From: UBA12170 sp964293475
Lineage (GTDB): Bacteria; Bacteroidota; Bacteroidia; Bacteroidales; UBA12170
Length of the DNA: 64,000 bases
Assembly: GCA_964293475.1 (NCBI GenBank)
Contig: CAXYYJ010000001.1
Location: forward strand, 62,001 to 126,000
Direction: 5' to 3'
Numbering within the stretch: position 1 is the stretch's first letter; each line of letters starts with the position of its first letter. The notes beneath the pieces are model-generated. The model made no database searches. It was not told the DNA's origin and saw only the letters and a list, made by a program, of their open reading frames with translations. Shown piece by piece: positions 1-8,565 of the stretch. A program made the position numbers and the translations under genes.

Positions 1-792
1 TCGCTGCTCACCGCACAGGCACATACTTTAATCAAAGATTTATGCAATACCGATGTTATCAGTGTGAATGCCGATGAAGCCTCCGAAGAAGTAGCCATTC
101 TGATGCAGAAATACAATCTTGTTGCTCTGCCAGTTATCAGCGAAAACGGAGAATTGCTCGGGCGAATTACCATCGACGACGTGGTGGATGTGATAAAAGA
201 TGAGGCCGACAAAGATTACCAAATGATTTCGGGTTTAACCCAGGATGTGGAATCGAGCGATAGTGTGTACAGACTAACCCGCGCAAGGTTTCCGTGGTTG
301 CTTATCGGACTTGTGGGCGGAATTATTGGCGCCGCTGTCATTGGCTATTTCGAAGGCGATATAGCCCGTTATGCGGGTTTGGCATTGTTCCTTCCACTCA
401 TTGCGGCCATGGGTGGCAATGTGGGGGTTCAATCGTCGTCGATAGTGGTACAAGGTATAGCTTCGGGCGATTTGGGCATCGATGGCATTGGAACTAAATT
501 ACTTAAGGAGCTGGCCGTCTCCTTTTTAAACGGCATGATACTCTCCATACTCATTTTCACGTACAGCTATTTCTTCCAGGATTCATTCCCGCTGACCATC
601 TCGGTGAGTATAGCACTTTTTGTGGTCATTATTTTTGCTTCGCTGTTTGGCACTTTAGTCCCGTTGATGCTACATAAATTCGATGTCGATCCTGCCCTTG
701 CCACCGGCCCCTTCATCACCACCGTAAACGATATTATGGGTTTGATGATTTATCTTTTTATTGCCCGCGGAATTTTTGGGATGTTTTTTTAA
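1..792 (+). CDS. mgtE: Magnesium transporter MgtE, C-terminal part (cut by window edge)
   Basis: The reading frame is open from base 1, so the gene starts upstream of the window; 263 residues are visible. The first ~70 residues are the end of a CBS-domain pair (VISVNADEA...LLGRITIDDVVDVI), the regulatory Mg-sensing part. Five membrane segments follow from about residue 95 to the end. The pore signature GGNVGVQSSSIVVQG and the last-helix motif TTVNDIMGL are present; the aspartate of the latter is the conserved ion-binding residue of MgtE. The protein imports Mg2+ across the inner membrane. There is no close gene downstream; almost 600 bases of non-coding sequence follow. Confidence is high for the family; the N-terminal domain cannot be seen. 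Confidence 0.95.
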   Translation, partial: SLLTAQAHTLIKDLCNTDVISVNADEASEEVAILMQKYNLVALPVISENGELLGRITIDDVVDVIKDEADKDYQMISGLTQDVESSDSVYRLTRARFPWLLIGLVGGIIGAAVIGYFEGDIARYAGLALFLPLIAAMGGNVGVQSSSIVVQGIASGDLGIDGIGTKLLKELAVSFLNGMILSILIFTYSYFFQDSFPLTISVSIALFVVIIFASLFGTLVPLMLHKFDVDPALATGPFITTVNDIMGLMIYLFIARGIFGMFF

Positions 793-1386
793 TCCCCCCC
801 TTTCTGTTTGGGTTTCTTTTGTTTCACTTTTCTATTCTAACAGGCTTTTTTCAGCTCCCCTATGGGCTGTGGAAAAATGAAAGGGATTTCTCAGTCGCCT
901 CAAAAGTTCGGCTCCCTCGAAATGATTTTAGTAAATTGGGAAATACGCGGTTTTAAGCTGGCCTTTTAGGCCGGATGATTGGTGTTTTGTTCTTTACAAG
1001 ATGCGCTGCACCTTGTTTAAATTAATTAGGCTTTCAGCCTGACAGCCAAAAATCTGAAAATAGCATTCCCCGAGAAAAAAAATCACAAGATCAAAAGCAG
1101 AAAAAAATGATTTTAAATTTTGATTGTCAATATCGAATTTAATTGATTTATACTATATTTGAGCTGCTTTTGCATTAATCCCGATATATGATACCAACCA
1201 AAAGAAATATAGAATTCCAGATAAAATCCAAACAAGTCATATCCAGGTTGGTAATAATAGCCAAACACAAACAATGAACAGAAAATGGAAATAAAAAACG
1301 AATCAATACCTGACCAATCAGGTGAGTTTTAATTTAGTTAATAACCTTTATCATCAGGCTTTTGATGGTAAGTAATGCTATAAAAC
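793..1386. other. Non-coding stretch with small palindromes and a possible structured leader
   Basis: No convincing gene is present. The first half holds short hairpin-prone pieces (GGCCT-TTT-AGGCC near 971-983, AGGCT-TTC-AGCCT near 1029-1041) and a segment around 888-930 that resembles the 'TTTCTC...CTCGAAATGA' type of interspersed intergenic repeat known from Bacteroidota genomes, here decayed. The second half has a TAnnTTTG-like box (1154-1161) and two inverted repeats before the next gene: TACCAACC/GGTTGGTA (1192-1199/1246-1253) and ACCTGA-CCAA-TCAGGT (1308-1323). A 29-codon ORF at 1188-1277 has no recognisable features. Confidence 0.4.
1154..1161 (+). promoter_or_regulatory. Possible -7 promoter box for the 1387 gene
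   Basis: TATATTTG fits the Bacteroidota TAnnTTTG element. The nearest TTG lies 27 bases upstream, rather far, so support is modest. If it is used, the transcript would have a leader of over 200 bases containing two perfect inverted repeats. Confidence 0.3.
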
Positions 1387-2286
1387 ATGAAAAAAATATT
1401 AAGCATATTATTGGTAGCAATGTGTATAAATGTTTATTCACAGGATTTTGCACCTCTTGGAGCCCAATGGCATTATACTTTTTCGAATTTTTTCTATTTC
1501 GGCTATGTGGAAATTACCTCCGTTAAAGATACATTGGTTGCTGATTACGAATGTAAAAAGCTTCACAAATACCGCGAAACTTATAACTATTTGGTTTTTG
1601 AACATCTTTATGAAGACTTGGGTGATGAAATCATCAGAAGCGATGATGATAAAGTTTATATATATAGAAATGGATTGTTTTATACGCTTTATGATTTTTC
1701 TGCTCAAACTGGAGATATATGGAATATTCCTTATACTTATGAAGCTTCGGACTGTGATACAATTGGAAGTGTTGAAGTAACATCAATTGGCGATACGATT
1801 ATTCAAGGTGAAAACTTAAGGTATATTATTGTAGAACCTATTGAAAATACAGCCTGGTATTTATGGGGCACTATAATAGAAAAAATTGGTCCTGTTGAAC
1901 TGTATTTTTTCCCTGAACAAATGTGCACAGTCGATTTCTTCGAAGGAGGAGCATTTAGGTGTTTTGATGATGGTGTAATTCATATTGAATCAGGGCCATA
2001 TGCTTGTGAATATGTTACGGTTAGTACTTCAGATTTGGCTGTTAAGAATTTAAACTGTTTTCCCAACCCTGCAAATTCCCAATTCACTTTCGAATTGCCG
2101 GCAATCAATGAAGAGGGCAGCATCCAAATCAAAGACATTAACGGCAAAAGCATTGCAGAGCTTTCTCTAAACCAAAATCAAACTCAGCTTGTTTGGGATT
2201 GCAACCAAGTGGCACCAGGGGTTTATTTCTACCAAACAATCATTAATGGGGAAGTTTATCGGGGGAAAATAATTATAGGCAACTAA
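1387..2286 (+). CDS. Secreted protein with T9SS type A sorting domain
   Basis: This 299-residue protein begins with a signal peptide (MKKILSILLVAMCINVYSQ). Its last ~80 residues form a T9SS C-terminal sorting domain: CFPNPANSQFTFELP opens it and APGVYFYQTIING and GKIIIGN close it, as in TIGR04183-type domains. The protein should pass Sec into the periplasm and then be exported or surface-attached by the type IX system, components of which are encoded in this window. The middle (about residues 20-210) has no domain I recognise; it is acidic and rich in aromatic residues. A strong hairpin terminator follows directly, so it is probably transcribed alone. Export route: high confidence. Function: unknown. 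Confidence 0.85.
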   Translation: MKKILSILLVAMCINVYSQDFAPLGAQWHYTFSNFFYFGYVEITSVKDTLVADYECKKLHKYRETYNYLVFEHLYEDLGDEIIRSDDDKVYIYRNGLFYTLYDFSAQTGDIWNIPYTYEASDCDTIGSVEVTSIGDTIIQGENLRYIIVEPIENTAWYLWGTIIEKIGPVELYFFPEQMCTVDFFEGGAFRCFDDGVIHIESGPYACEYVTVSTSDLAVKNLNCFPNPANSQFTFELPAINEEGSIQIKDINGKSIAELSLNQNQTQLVWDCNQVAPGVYFYQTIINGEVYRGKIIIGN

Positions 2287-2305
2287 ATCCATACAATTCT
2301 CAAAT

Positions 2306-2347
2306 CAAAAGCCTGGTCGTATTCACAGCCAGGCTTTTGTTTTTTTT
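2306..2347 (+). terminator. Rho-independent terminator after the T9SS cargo gene
   Basis: A perfect 11-bp stem (CAAAAGCCTGG / CCAGGCTTTTG, 2306-2316 and 2329-2339) with a 12-base loop is followed by a run of eight T. It may also serve the convergent gene on the other strand, though the T-run there is poor. Confidence 0.9.
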
Positions 2348-2377
2348 GGAATTGTGTGCAAGTGTGCTTTTATCCTG

Positions 2378-2917
2378 CTACCACTCCTCAGCTTTATGCA
2401 CTTTTTCGGGTTTCATGCCTTCTTTCAAACTTTCGAGCAATCCCAAAGCAAATTCGTTGAGTTGCGAAATATACTCCGGGTTGGGATGGGTTCCTGTAGC
2501 CAACCAATTCTCTGCCGGAAATTTTGATGCTTTCTTGTAAACAAAGCTTGTTAACTCGGCGCGGTACCTGCCTTCTTTAAACTGGATATTGAGGTCGTAT
2601 GCCACATCGCCCACTTCTGTCACTGTTCCGGTTTCTAAGGTATTTTGCAACCTGAAAATATGCCTCACCACTATCTTTCCTGTCACAGCATCGCGAGTGG
2701 GGGTAACTGTGGAGGGGTTTTTATATTCCTTGTTAATCCATTTTACACAACGCTTAAACAGCTCGTCGGCTGTTCCTGTCTCGTTCACAACTTCTATATA
2801 CCTGATGATTCCTTCCTCGTCCAATGGCACAGAGGGCGCAGCTGCTGCGGCATCGGTCTGAGCATTGATTACAAAAGGTGCTAAAATGGTCAGCAGGCTT
2901 AATAATATCTTTTTCAT
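2378..2917 (-). CDS. Secreted DUF4468-like protein
   Basis: This 179-residue protein has a signal peptide (MKKILLSLLTILAPFVINAQ). The mature part begins VPLDEEGIIRYIEVVNETG and contains ELFKRCVKWINKEYKNP, the layout of the Bacteroidota DUF4468 family (predicted TBP-like fold). It is probably periplasmic or loosely envelope-associated. No catalytic motif is visible and the family has no established role. It is convergent with the upstream T9SS cargo gene and ends about 30 bases from that gene's terminator. The domain name is from sequence pattern only; the signal peptide is clear. Confidence 0.7.
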   Translation of the reverse strand: MKKILLSLLTILAPFVINAQTDAAAAAPSVPLDEEGIIRYIEVVNETGTADELFKRCVKWINKEYKNPSTVTPTRDAVTGKIVVRHIFRLQNTLETGTVTEVGDVAYDLNIQFKEGRYRAELTSFVYKKASKFPAENWLATGTHPNPEYISQLNEFALGLLESLKEGMKPEKVHKAEEW

Positions 2918-2973
2918 GTTTATCTGTTTTGCATTAATAAAAGGGTTCCTTGTTTACAAAAATAAACAAACGA

Positions 2974-3008
2974 AAAAAAAAGTCCCCTGAAATTCAAGAG
3001 ACTTTTCA
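2974..3008 (-). terminator. Terminator of the groES-groEL operon
   Basis: Read on the minus strand, AAAAGTCTCTTGAA...TTTCAGGGGACTTTT forms an imperfect stem with GU pairs, followed by a run of T. It begins about 20 bases after the groEL stop. Confidence 0.75.
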
Positions 3009-3027
3009 ACATAATTATCTTAAAAAA

Positions 3028-4677
3028 TTACATCATACCGGGCATACCACCACCCATACCGCCCATGGCGGCTGGATTCATGCCTGCTCCTGCATTTTCG
3101 TCTTTATGCTCAGAAATTACCACAGCGGTTGTCAGCAACATGCTGGCAATGGAAGCTGCATTTTCCAGAGCAATACGGGTAACTTTGGTAGGATCGATAA
3201 CACCCGACTCGTAAAGATTTTCGTAAACTTCGGTTCTGGCATTGAAACCATAATCGCCACTGCCATTTTTAACCTCGTTTACTACCACCGAACCTTCCAG
3301 GCCGGCGTTGGTAACAATTTGACGTAAAGGCTCTTCAATGGCTCTGCGAACTATATTCACTCCTGTTTCTTCATCTTCGTTTTCCACTTTCACATCGGCC
3401 AAACAACTGATGGCTCTGATAAAAGCTACACCTCCACCGGGAACTATTCCTTCTTCAATGGCGGCTTTGGTTGCGGCCAAAGCATCTTCGAAACGGTCTT
3501 TTTTCTCTTTCATTTCCAATTCGGAAGCAGCTCCAACATAAATAACTGCTACACCACCGGCCAATTTGGCCAAACGCTCCTGAAGCTTTTCTTTGTCATA
3601 GTCAGAAGTGGTGGTTTCTATTTGTGCTCTGATTTGGTTTACGCGTGCCTGAATCAAAGAAGCATCGCCTTTACCACTTACAATGGTGGTATTGTCCTTG
3701 GTAATAACAATTTTCTCGGCTACTCCCAAATGCTCAAGGGTTGCATCGGTCAGTTGGTATCCTTTTTCTTCGGAAATAACGGTACCACCGGTCAAAATAG
3801 CGATATCTTCCATCATTTCTTTTCTGCGGTCACCAAAGCCCGGAGCTTTTACTGCTGCAATCTTCAGCGAACCTCTCAATCTGTTCACTACCAAAGTTGT
3901 TAAAGCTTCACTTTCTACATCCTCAGCAATAATAATGAGGGCTCTTCCGGTTTGAACGGCTTTCTCCAAGATTGGAAGAAAATCTTTCATCACAGAAACT
4001 TTTTTCTCGTAGATTAAAACGAAAGGATTTTCGTAAACCACTTCCATTTTCTCGGTGTTGGTAACAAAATAGGGTGAAATATATCCGCGGTCGAATTGCA
4101 TACCTTCCACAACTTCTACACTGGTTTCTAAGCCTTTAGCTTCTTCAACAGTGATAACGCCTTCTTTTTTAACTTTTGCCATGGCTTCGGCAATCATGCC
4201 TCCGATGGTGCTGTCGTTGTTGGCCGAAATAGTGGCCACCTGACGAATTTTCTCGTTGCTGTCGCCCACTTCTATCGATTGCGATTTAAGGTTGGCCACA
4301 ATAGCTGTTACTGCCTTGTCGATGCCTCTTTTTAAATCCATGGGGTTGGCACCTGCGGTTACGTTTTTCAAACCTGCACTCACGATGGCCTGAGCCAATA
4401 CTGTGGCGGTTGTGGTTCCGTCGCCTGCCTGATCGTTGGTTTTGGAAGCTACTTCTTTCACCAACTGGGCACCCATGTTTTCAACGGTGTTTTTCAGTTC
4501 AATTTCTTTTGCAACTGTAACACCATCTTTGGTGATTGAGGGACCACCAAACGATTTGTCGATAATTACATTTCTTCCTTTGGGGCCTAATGTTACTTTT
4601 ACGGCATCGGCCAATGCATCAACGCCTTTTTTTAAAGCCTCTCTGGCTTCGTAATCGAAAATAATGTCTTTTGCCAT
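3028..4677 (-). CDS. groEL: Chaperonin GroEL (Hsp60)
   Basis: This 549-residue protein is full length for GroEL. It shows the N-terminal KFGx-type region (AKDIIFDYEAREALKKG), the ATP-site segment GDGTTTATVLAQ, the cpn60 signature AAIEEGIVPGGG near residue 404, and a C-terminal GGM tail (MGGMGGGMPGMM). It forms the double-ring cytosolic folding chamber and works with the GroES lid encoded 36 bases upstream. Codon use and composition match the neighbours. The operon is probably heat-shock controlled; the palindromic TGTCA repeats upstream of groES are the visible candidate site. Confidence 0.99.
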   Translation of the reverse strand: MAKDIIFDYEAREALKKGVDALADAVKVTLGPKGRNVIIDKSFGGPSITKDGVTVAKEIELKNTVENMGAQLVKEVASKTNDQAGDGTTTATVLAQAIVSAGLKNVTAGANPMDLKRGIDKAVTAIVANLKSQSIEVGDSNEKIRQVATISANNDSTIGGMIAEAMAKVKKEGVITVEEAKGLETSVEVVEGMQFDRGYISPYFVTNTEKMEVVYENPFVLIYEKKVSVMKDFLPILEKAVQTGRALIIIAEDVESEALTTLVVNRLRGSLKIAAVKAPGFGDRRKEMMEDIAILTGGTVISEEKGYQLTDATLEHLGVAEKIVITKDNTTIVSGKGDASLIQARVNQIRAQIETTTSDYDKEKLQERLAKLAGGVAVIYVGAASELEMKEKKDRFEDALAATKAAIEEGIVPGGGVAFIRAISCLADVKVENEDEETGVNIVRRAIEEPLRQIVTNAGLEGSVVVNEVKNGSGDYGFNARTEVYENLYESGVIDPTKVTRIALENAASIASMLLTTAVVISEHKDENAGAGMNPAAMGGMGGGMPGMM

Positions 4678-4713
4678 TTTTCTCTATTTTTTAAGTTATT
4701 TATAAATTGCTGA

Positions 4714-4983
4714 TTAAATGATGGCAAGAATGTCCGATTCCTGCATAATTAAATAATGAGTACCTTCAAGCTCTACCTCGGTACCGGCATATTTTCCATA
4801 AAGTACGGTATCGCCAACTTTTACAGTCAGTTCTTTACCATCGGAAGTTTTTCCGGTAGCCAGTACTTTTCCTTTCGATGGTTTCTCCTTGGCATTGTCG
4901 GGAATAATAATTCCGGTGGCTGTTTTGGTTTCAGCGGCCAAAGGCTCAATTAAAACGCGTTCTCCTAAAGGTTGTATTTTCAT
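4714..4983 (-). CDS. groES: Co-chaperonin GroES (Hsp10)
   Basis: This 89-residue protein has the GroES fold signature: MKIQPLGERVLIEPL at the N-terminus, a mobile-loop region (AAETKTATGIIIPDNAKEKP) and the barrel segment VGDTVLYGKYAGTEVELEG. It caps the GroEL chamber. It is first in the groES-groEL operon on the minus strand, with 36 bases to groEL. The ATG start is 84 to 88 bases from the palindromic TGTCA cluster at 5054-5079, a sensible place for promoter or operator sequences. Confidence 0.98.
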   Translation of the reverse strand: MKIQPLGERVLIEPLAAETKTATGIIIPDNAKEKPSKGKVLATGKTSDGKELTVKVGDTVLYGKYAGTEVELEGTHYLIMQESDILAII

Positions 4984-5053
4984 GTGATCTTAAATTTTAA
5001 AATTTCAAGGTGTGACCATCGAAATTTATGCCAAAGGACGATTCGTTCTATTA

Positions 5054-5079
5054 TGTCATATCTCGCTGTCAGTTTGACA
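5054..5079. promoter_or_regulatory. TGTCA repeat/palindrome upstream of groES
   Basis: TGTCA occurs at 5054-5058 and 5067-5071, and the latter is paired with TGACA at 5075-5079 to give TGTCA-N3-TGACA. The site lies in the region between divergent groES and the MmcQ/YjbR gene. A chaperonin promoter or operator role is inferred from position and symmetry only. Confidence 0.4.
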
Positions 5080-5154
5080 CCACAATAAAAAATCCTGGAG
5101 TACTCCCCCACCTCCTGTGTTTTTTTCTATTTTCGTAAATCAATTGAACGAATC

Positions 5155-5511
5155 ATGAATATTGAAGAAATTCGCGCTTATTGCATCGCCAAACCATTTA
5201 CTACCGAGGGTTTCCCGTTCGACGAGACTACCCTGGTTTTTAAGGTTCACGGCAAAATGTTTGCCCTGCTCAATCTCGATGCACCCCACAGCATCAACCT
5301 GAAATGCGACCCCGACAGGGCCATTCAGCTTCGTGAGCAATACGAGGAAATAATTCCGGGATACCACATGAATAAGCAAATGTGGAACACGGTAAACCTC
5401 CACGGTTTCCTGAACGATGAGCTGCTCATGGAACTCATCGACCACAGTTATGAACTTATATGGAATGGTTTGCCCAAAAAACTTAAGGGCGCTGATAAAC
5501 CATCTCTCTGA
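5155..5511 (+). CDS. MmcQ/YjbR family protein
   Basis: This 118-residue protein matches the MmcQ/YjbR family in length and layout: an N-terminal IEEIRAYCIAKPFTTEGFPF segment, the central VFKVHGKMFALLNL strands, and the C-terminal MNKQMWNTVNLHG motif followed by a helix ending in SYELIWNGLPKK. The family has a double-wing fold related to DNA-binding domains, but its cellular role is not established. It is a single plus-strand gene divergent from groES; the next gene starts 84 bases on. Family confident, function unknown. Confidence 0.9.
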   Translation: MNIEEIRAYCIAKPFTTEGFPFDETTLVFKVHGKMFALLNLDAPHSINLKCDPDRAIQLREQYEEIIPGYHMNKQMWNTVNLHGFLNDELLMELIDHSYELIWNGLPKKLKGADKPSL

Positions 5512-5595
5512 CAAAATGTTAGTTAACATGAATTTCTCAGCAATCCATTTTTCATTCTCACAATCAAATTGAATTAATCACTAAAAACAAATAAT

Positions 5596-6171
5596 ATGAG
5601 TAAAGATTATTTTGCCCACGAAACAGCCGTTATCGACGAAGGCTGTAAAATAGCCAAAGGAGTTAAAATCTGGCATTTCAGCCACATTATGAGCAACTGC
5701 GAAATAGGCGAAAACTGCAATATTGGCCAAAATGTGGTCATCTCCCCACAGGTAATTCTGGGGAAAAATGTTAAAATTCAGAACAATGTATCCATCTACA
5801 CCGGTGTGATTTGCGAAGACGATGTTTTTCTGGGTCCCAGCATGGTGTTTACCAATGTAACCAATCCGCGCAGTGCCGTAAATCGTCGCGGTGAATATTC
5901 CCGCACTTTAGTTAAAAAAGGCGCCAGCATTGGTGCCAATGCCACCATTGTTTGTGGTCATGATATAGGCGAATTTGCCTTTATCGGCGCAGGTGCCGTG
6001 GTCACTAAAACGGTTCCTGCCTATGCTTTGGTGGTTGGAAATCCCGCAAAACATGTTGGCTGGATGAGCGAATTTGGTCATAAACTTAGCTTCGATGCTA
6101 CCGGTATTGCCATTTGCCCCGAAAGTCAGGAAAAATACCAATTGAAAGATGGAGCGGTAACTAAGCTCTAA
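5596..6171 (+). CDS. WbpD-like sugar N-acetyltransferase (left-handed beta-helix)
   Basis: This 191-residue protein is built of hexapeptide repeats (for example CEIGENCNIGQNVVIS, VILGKNVKIQNNVSI and ASIGANATIVCGHDIG), giving a left-handed beta-helix typical of LbH acyltransferases. The closest layout I know is WbpD/WlbB, which N-acetylates UDP-2-acetamido-3-amino-2,3-dideoxy-glucuronate for surface polysaccharide; the IWHFSHIMSN and FTNVTNPRSAVNRRGEY segments fit that subgroup. The expected site is the cytoplasm, using acetyl-CoA. The other genes of that pathway are not adjacent, so the exact substrate is uncertain. Two stacked hairpins, the second a strong terminator, follow at once. Confidence 0.8.
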   Translation: MSKDYFAHETAVIDEGCKIAKGVKIWHFSHIMSNCEIGENCNIGQNVVISPQVILGKNVKIQNNVSIYTGVICEDDVFLGPSMVFTNVTNPRSAVNRRGEYSRTLVKKGASIGANATIVCGHDIGEFAFIGAGAVVTKTVPAYALVVGNPAKHVGWMSEFGHKLSFDATGIAICPESQEKYQLKDGAVTKL

Positions 6172-6180
6172 ATAAACCTG

Positions 6181-6246
6181 CATCAACTCATTAAGTTGAT
6201 GAAAAACCGAAGGGATTTACAAAAGTAAACCCTTCGGTTTTTTTAT
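6181..6246 (+). terminator. Tandem hairpins with terminator
   Basis: A small hairpin, CATCAACT-N5-AGTTGATG (6181-6201), is followed by a long stem AAACCGAAGGG...CCCTTCGGTTT (about 6204-6242) with an inner TTTAC/GTAAA pairing and a terminal T-run. The second is a strong rho-independent terminator; the first may add stability to the transcript end. Confidence 0.9.
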
Positions 6247-6340
6247 TGCTGTCATCCACCAAATCGATTGTATTCATTTCGCCGGTTTATTCTCTAAAAT
6301 CATCTGAAATTCAAAAAATTCTATATTTTTGTAAGAAAAA

Positions 6341-7396
6341 ATGGTACTCCTTTTAGCATATCTTTTCCTGGCGCTTTTTGTTTCGTTCCTCTGCTCCATC
6401 ATGGAGGCTGTTTTGCTGTCCACTCCAAAGTCCTTTCTTATGGTGATGCAGGAAAAAGGGAACACCTGGGCAACAAGGTTTATTGAACTGAAAGCCAAAG
6501 TTGACAAGCCTTTATCAGCCATTTTATCACTCAATACAATAGCTCATACCGTTGGTGCTGCAGGGGTTGGATCTCAAGCTGTAAAAATCTTTGGCGATGA
6601 GTCATTCGGGATTGTATCTGCCATATTAACCATACTCATTCTGGTGCTAACCGAAATACTCCCAAAAACTATAGGCACAAGATATTGGCGCTCCTTAGCG
6701 AAAGTTTCGTCGGTCATTATCAATTTCATGATTGTTATTACCTACCCGCTTGTGCTTTTATCCTCCCTGATAACAAAAGCTTTTTCGAAAAATCACGAGG
6801 AGCAAAAAACCAGCCGGGAAGAAATTGCTGCATTGGCCAGCATTGGCGCTGACGAAGGCGTTTTCACCGAAAAGGAGTTTAAAATAATCCATAACCTCCT
6901 CAAACTAAAAAATGTGAGGGTATCTGAAATCATGACGCCCAGAGTGGTGATGGCTACTGCCAGCGAATCACTTTCACTTGGGGAATTTCTAAAAAACAAA
7001 GACTTCTTAAAATTCTCCAGAATCCCCATCTACCACGTGGACGAAGAAAATATTACAGGTTATATTTTCCGGCAAACGGTTTTCGAAAAACTGGCGGAAG
7101 ACTTGCATGGATTGAAACTCACCGATATCAAAAGAGAAATTGTTATTGTTCCCAACTCCCTGGTTCTGTTTACCTTATGGGAGAAACTGCTTGAAAAAAA
7201 GGAACATATAGCTCTTATAGTTGACGAGTACGGGGGTATTGATGGCATTGTTACCATGGAAGATATTATAGAAACCTTGCTCGGGCTGGAAATTGTTGAC
7301 GAAAAAGACACCATTACCGATATGCAGAAATTCGCCAGAGACAGATGGGATGCCCGACAAAGCAAATACAATCTGCTGGAGCAAATTGAAAAATAA
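6341..7396 (+). CDS. CNNM/DUF21 and CBS-domain membrane protein (HlyC/CorC family)
   Basis: This 351-residue protein starts with a DUF21/CNNM membrane domain: hydrophobic segments at about residues 1-25, 60-80, 90-110 and 125-150, and the motif LTEILPKTIG. A CBS-domain pair follows (VSEIMTPRVVMATA near residue 195; HIALIVDEYGGIDGIVTMEDIIETLLG near 285). Such proteins handle divalent cations, often Mg2+ or Co2+. The usual C-terminal CorC_HlyC accessory domain is absent or very short, as the protein ends soon after the second CBS domain. A TATTTTTG box (6324-6331) sits only 9 bases before the ATG, implying a very short leader if used. Confidence 0.9.
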   Translation: MVLLLAYLFLALFVSFLCSIMEAVLLSTPKSFLMVMQEKGNTWATRFIELKAKVDKPLSAILSLNTIAHTVGAAGVGSQAVKIFGDESFGIVSAILTILILVLTEILPKTIGTRYWRSLAKVSSVIINFMIVITYPLVLLSSLITKAFSKNHEEQKTSREEIAALASIGADEGVFTEKEFKIIHNLLKLKNVRVSEIMTPRVVMATASESLSLGEFLKNKDFLKFSRIPIYHVDEENITGYIFRQTVFEKLAEDLHGLKLTDIKREIVIVPNSLVLFTLWEKLLEKKEHIALIVDEYGGIDGIVTMEDIIETLLGLEIVDEKDTITDMQKFARDRWDARQSKYNLLEQIEK

Positions 7397-7537
7397 GTAT
7401 TTAGCTTTTATTTTAACGTGGTTCTTCTTTTAAAAAAGCAAAAGCTAAATCGTAATAAAAATCCAGTTTTTCAGAATTTATCACCATGGGTGGCTATAAA
7501 AAACCACACATGATGATTATTTCTTGAAAGAAAGGAA

Positions 7538-8425
7538 CTAAATCCCAAGCTTTGCCGATTCGGCGGGAAGTTTTCTATCCATTTTCTTAAACAACCCCTG
7601 CAACACGGTTCCAGGTCCAACTTCAACCACCGAAGTCAAACCATCCTGAATCATATTTCCCATGATTTGGGTCCAGCGGACAGGTCCGGTAAGTTGTTTA
7701 ACAAGATTTTCTTTAATCAAGGCAGGCTCGGTAACTCGTTCGCCGGTAACATTTTGATAGATGGGACAAATGCCCTGAGCGAAAGGTGTATTTTCGATGG
7801 CCTGAGCCAGTTTAACGCGGGCAGGCTCCATCAACGGAGAGTGAAAAGCTCCACCCACAGAAAGTGGAATGGCTCTTTTGGCACCTGCTTCGGTTAGTTT
7901 TTCGCAGGCTATCTCTATGCCTTTCATGCTTCCCGAAACCACCAACTGCCCGGGGCAATTATAGTTGGCTGCCACCACTATTTCATCAATATCAGCACAT
8001 ACCTGTTCCACCACTTCGTCGTCCAAACCAAGTATGGCAGCCATGGTCGAAGGTTCCACTTCGCAGGCTTCCTGCATGGCCAAAGCACGCTGATAAACCA
8101 GTTTTAATCCGTCTTCGAAACTCAGGGTTTTGTTGGCCACCAGAGCACTAAACTCGCCTAAGCTATGACCTGCTACCATGTCGGGGGTAAAGGAATCGCC
8201 AAGCTCGCTGGCAAGAATCACGCTGTGAAGAAAAATGGCTGGTTGAGTAACTTTGGTCTGACGGAGGTCTTCATCGGTTCCATGGAACATTAAATCGGTG
8301 ATGCGAAAACCCAGAATTTCATTGGCTTTTTCAAACATCTGTCTGGCAGATTCCGAATGGTCGTATAAATCTTTTCCCATTCCCACAAATTGAGCGCCCT
8401 GGCCCGGAAATACGTATGCTTTCAT
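7538..8425 (-). CDS. fabD: Malonyl-CoA:ACP transacylase FabD
   Basis: This 295-residue protein has the transacylase landmarks: GQGAQFVGMGKDLY at the N-terminus, the nucleophile elbow AGHSLGEFSALV with the catalytic serine near residue 90, and GAFHSPLM with the catalytic histidine near residue 200. It loads malonyl groups onto acyl carrier protein for fatty acid synthesis in the cytosol. It is the last gene of a long minus-strand series, 140 bases from the Bax-inhibitor gene. No other fab genes adjoin. Downstream, an 11-bp inverted repeat with a 30-base loop (7399-7409/7440-7450) lies between it and the convergent CNNM gene. Confidence 0.97.
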   Translation of the reverse strand: MKAYVFPGQGAQFVGMGKDLYDHSESARQMFEKANEILGFRITDLMFHGTDEDLRQTKVTQPAIFLHSVILASELGDSFTPDMVAGHSLGEFSALVANKTLSFEDGLKLVYQRALAMQEACEVEPSTMAAILGLDDEVVEQVCADIDEIVVAANYNCPGQLVVSGSMKGIEIACEKLTEAGAKRAIPLSVGGAFHSPLMEPARVKLAQAIENTPFAQGICPIYQNVTGERVTEPALIKENLVKQLTGPVRWTQIMGNMIQDGLTSVVEVGPGTVLQGLFKKMDRKLPAESAKLGI

Positions 8426-8565
8426 GTGATTTGTTTTACATTTTTATATTTTTACAAGGTCAATTTTTTCCAAAAAAAAGCACGGAAAAAATCCGTGCAA
8501 TGATAGAAAATATTTTGAAATGGACGGCGGAAACTTGTCCCAACCCATCCATTGTGAACAATTCG

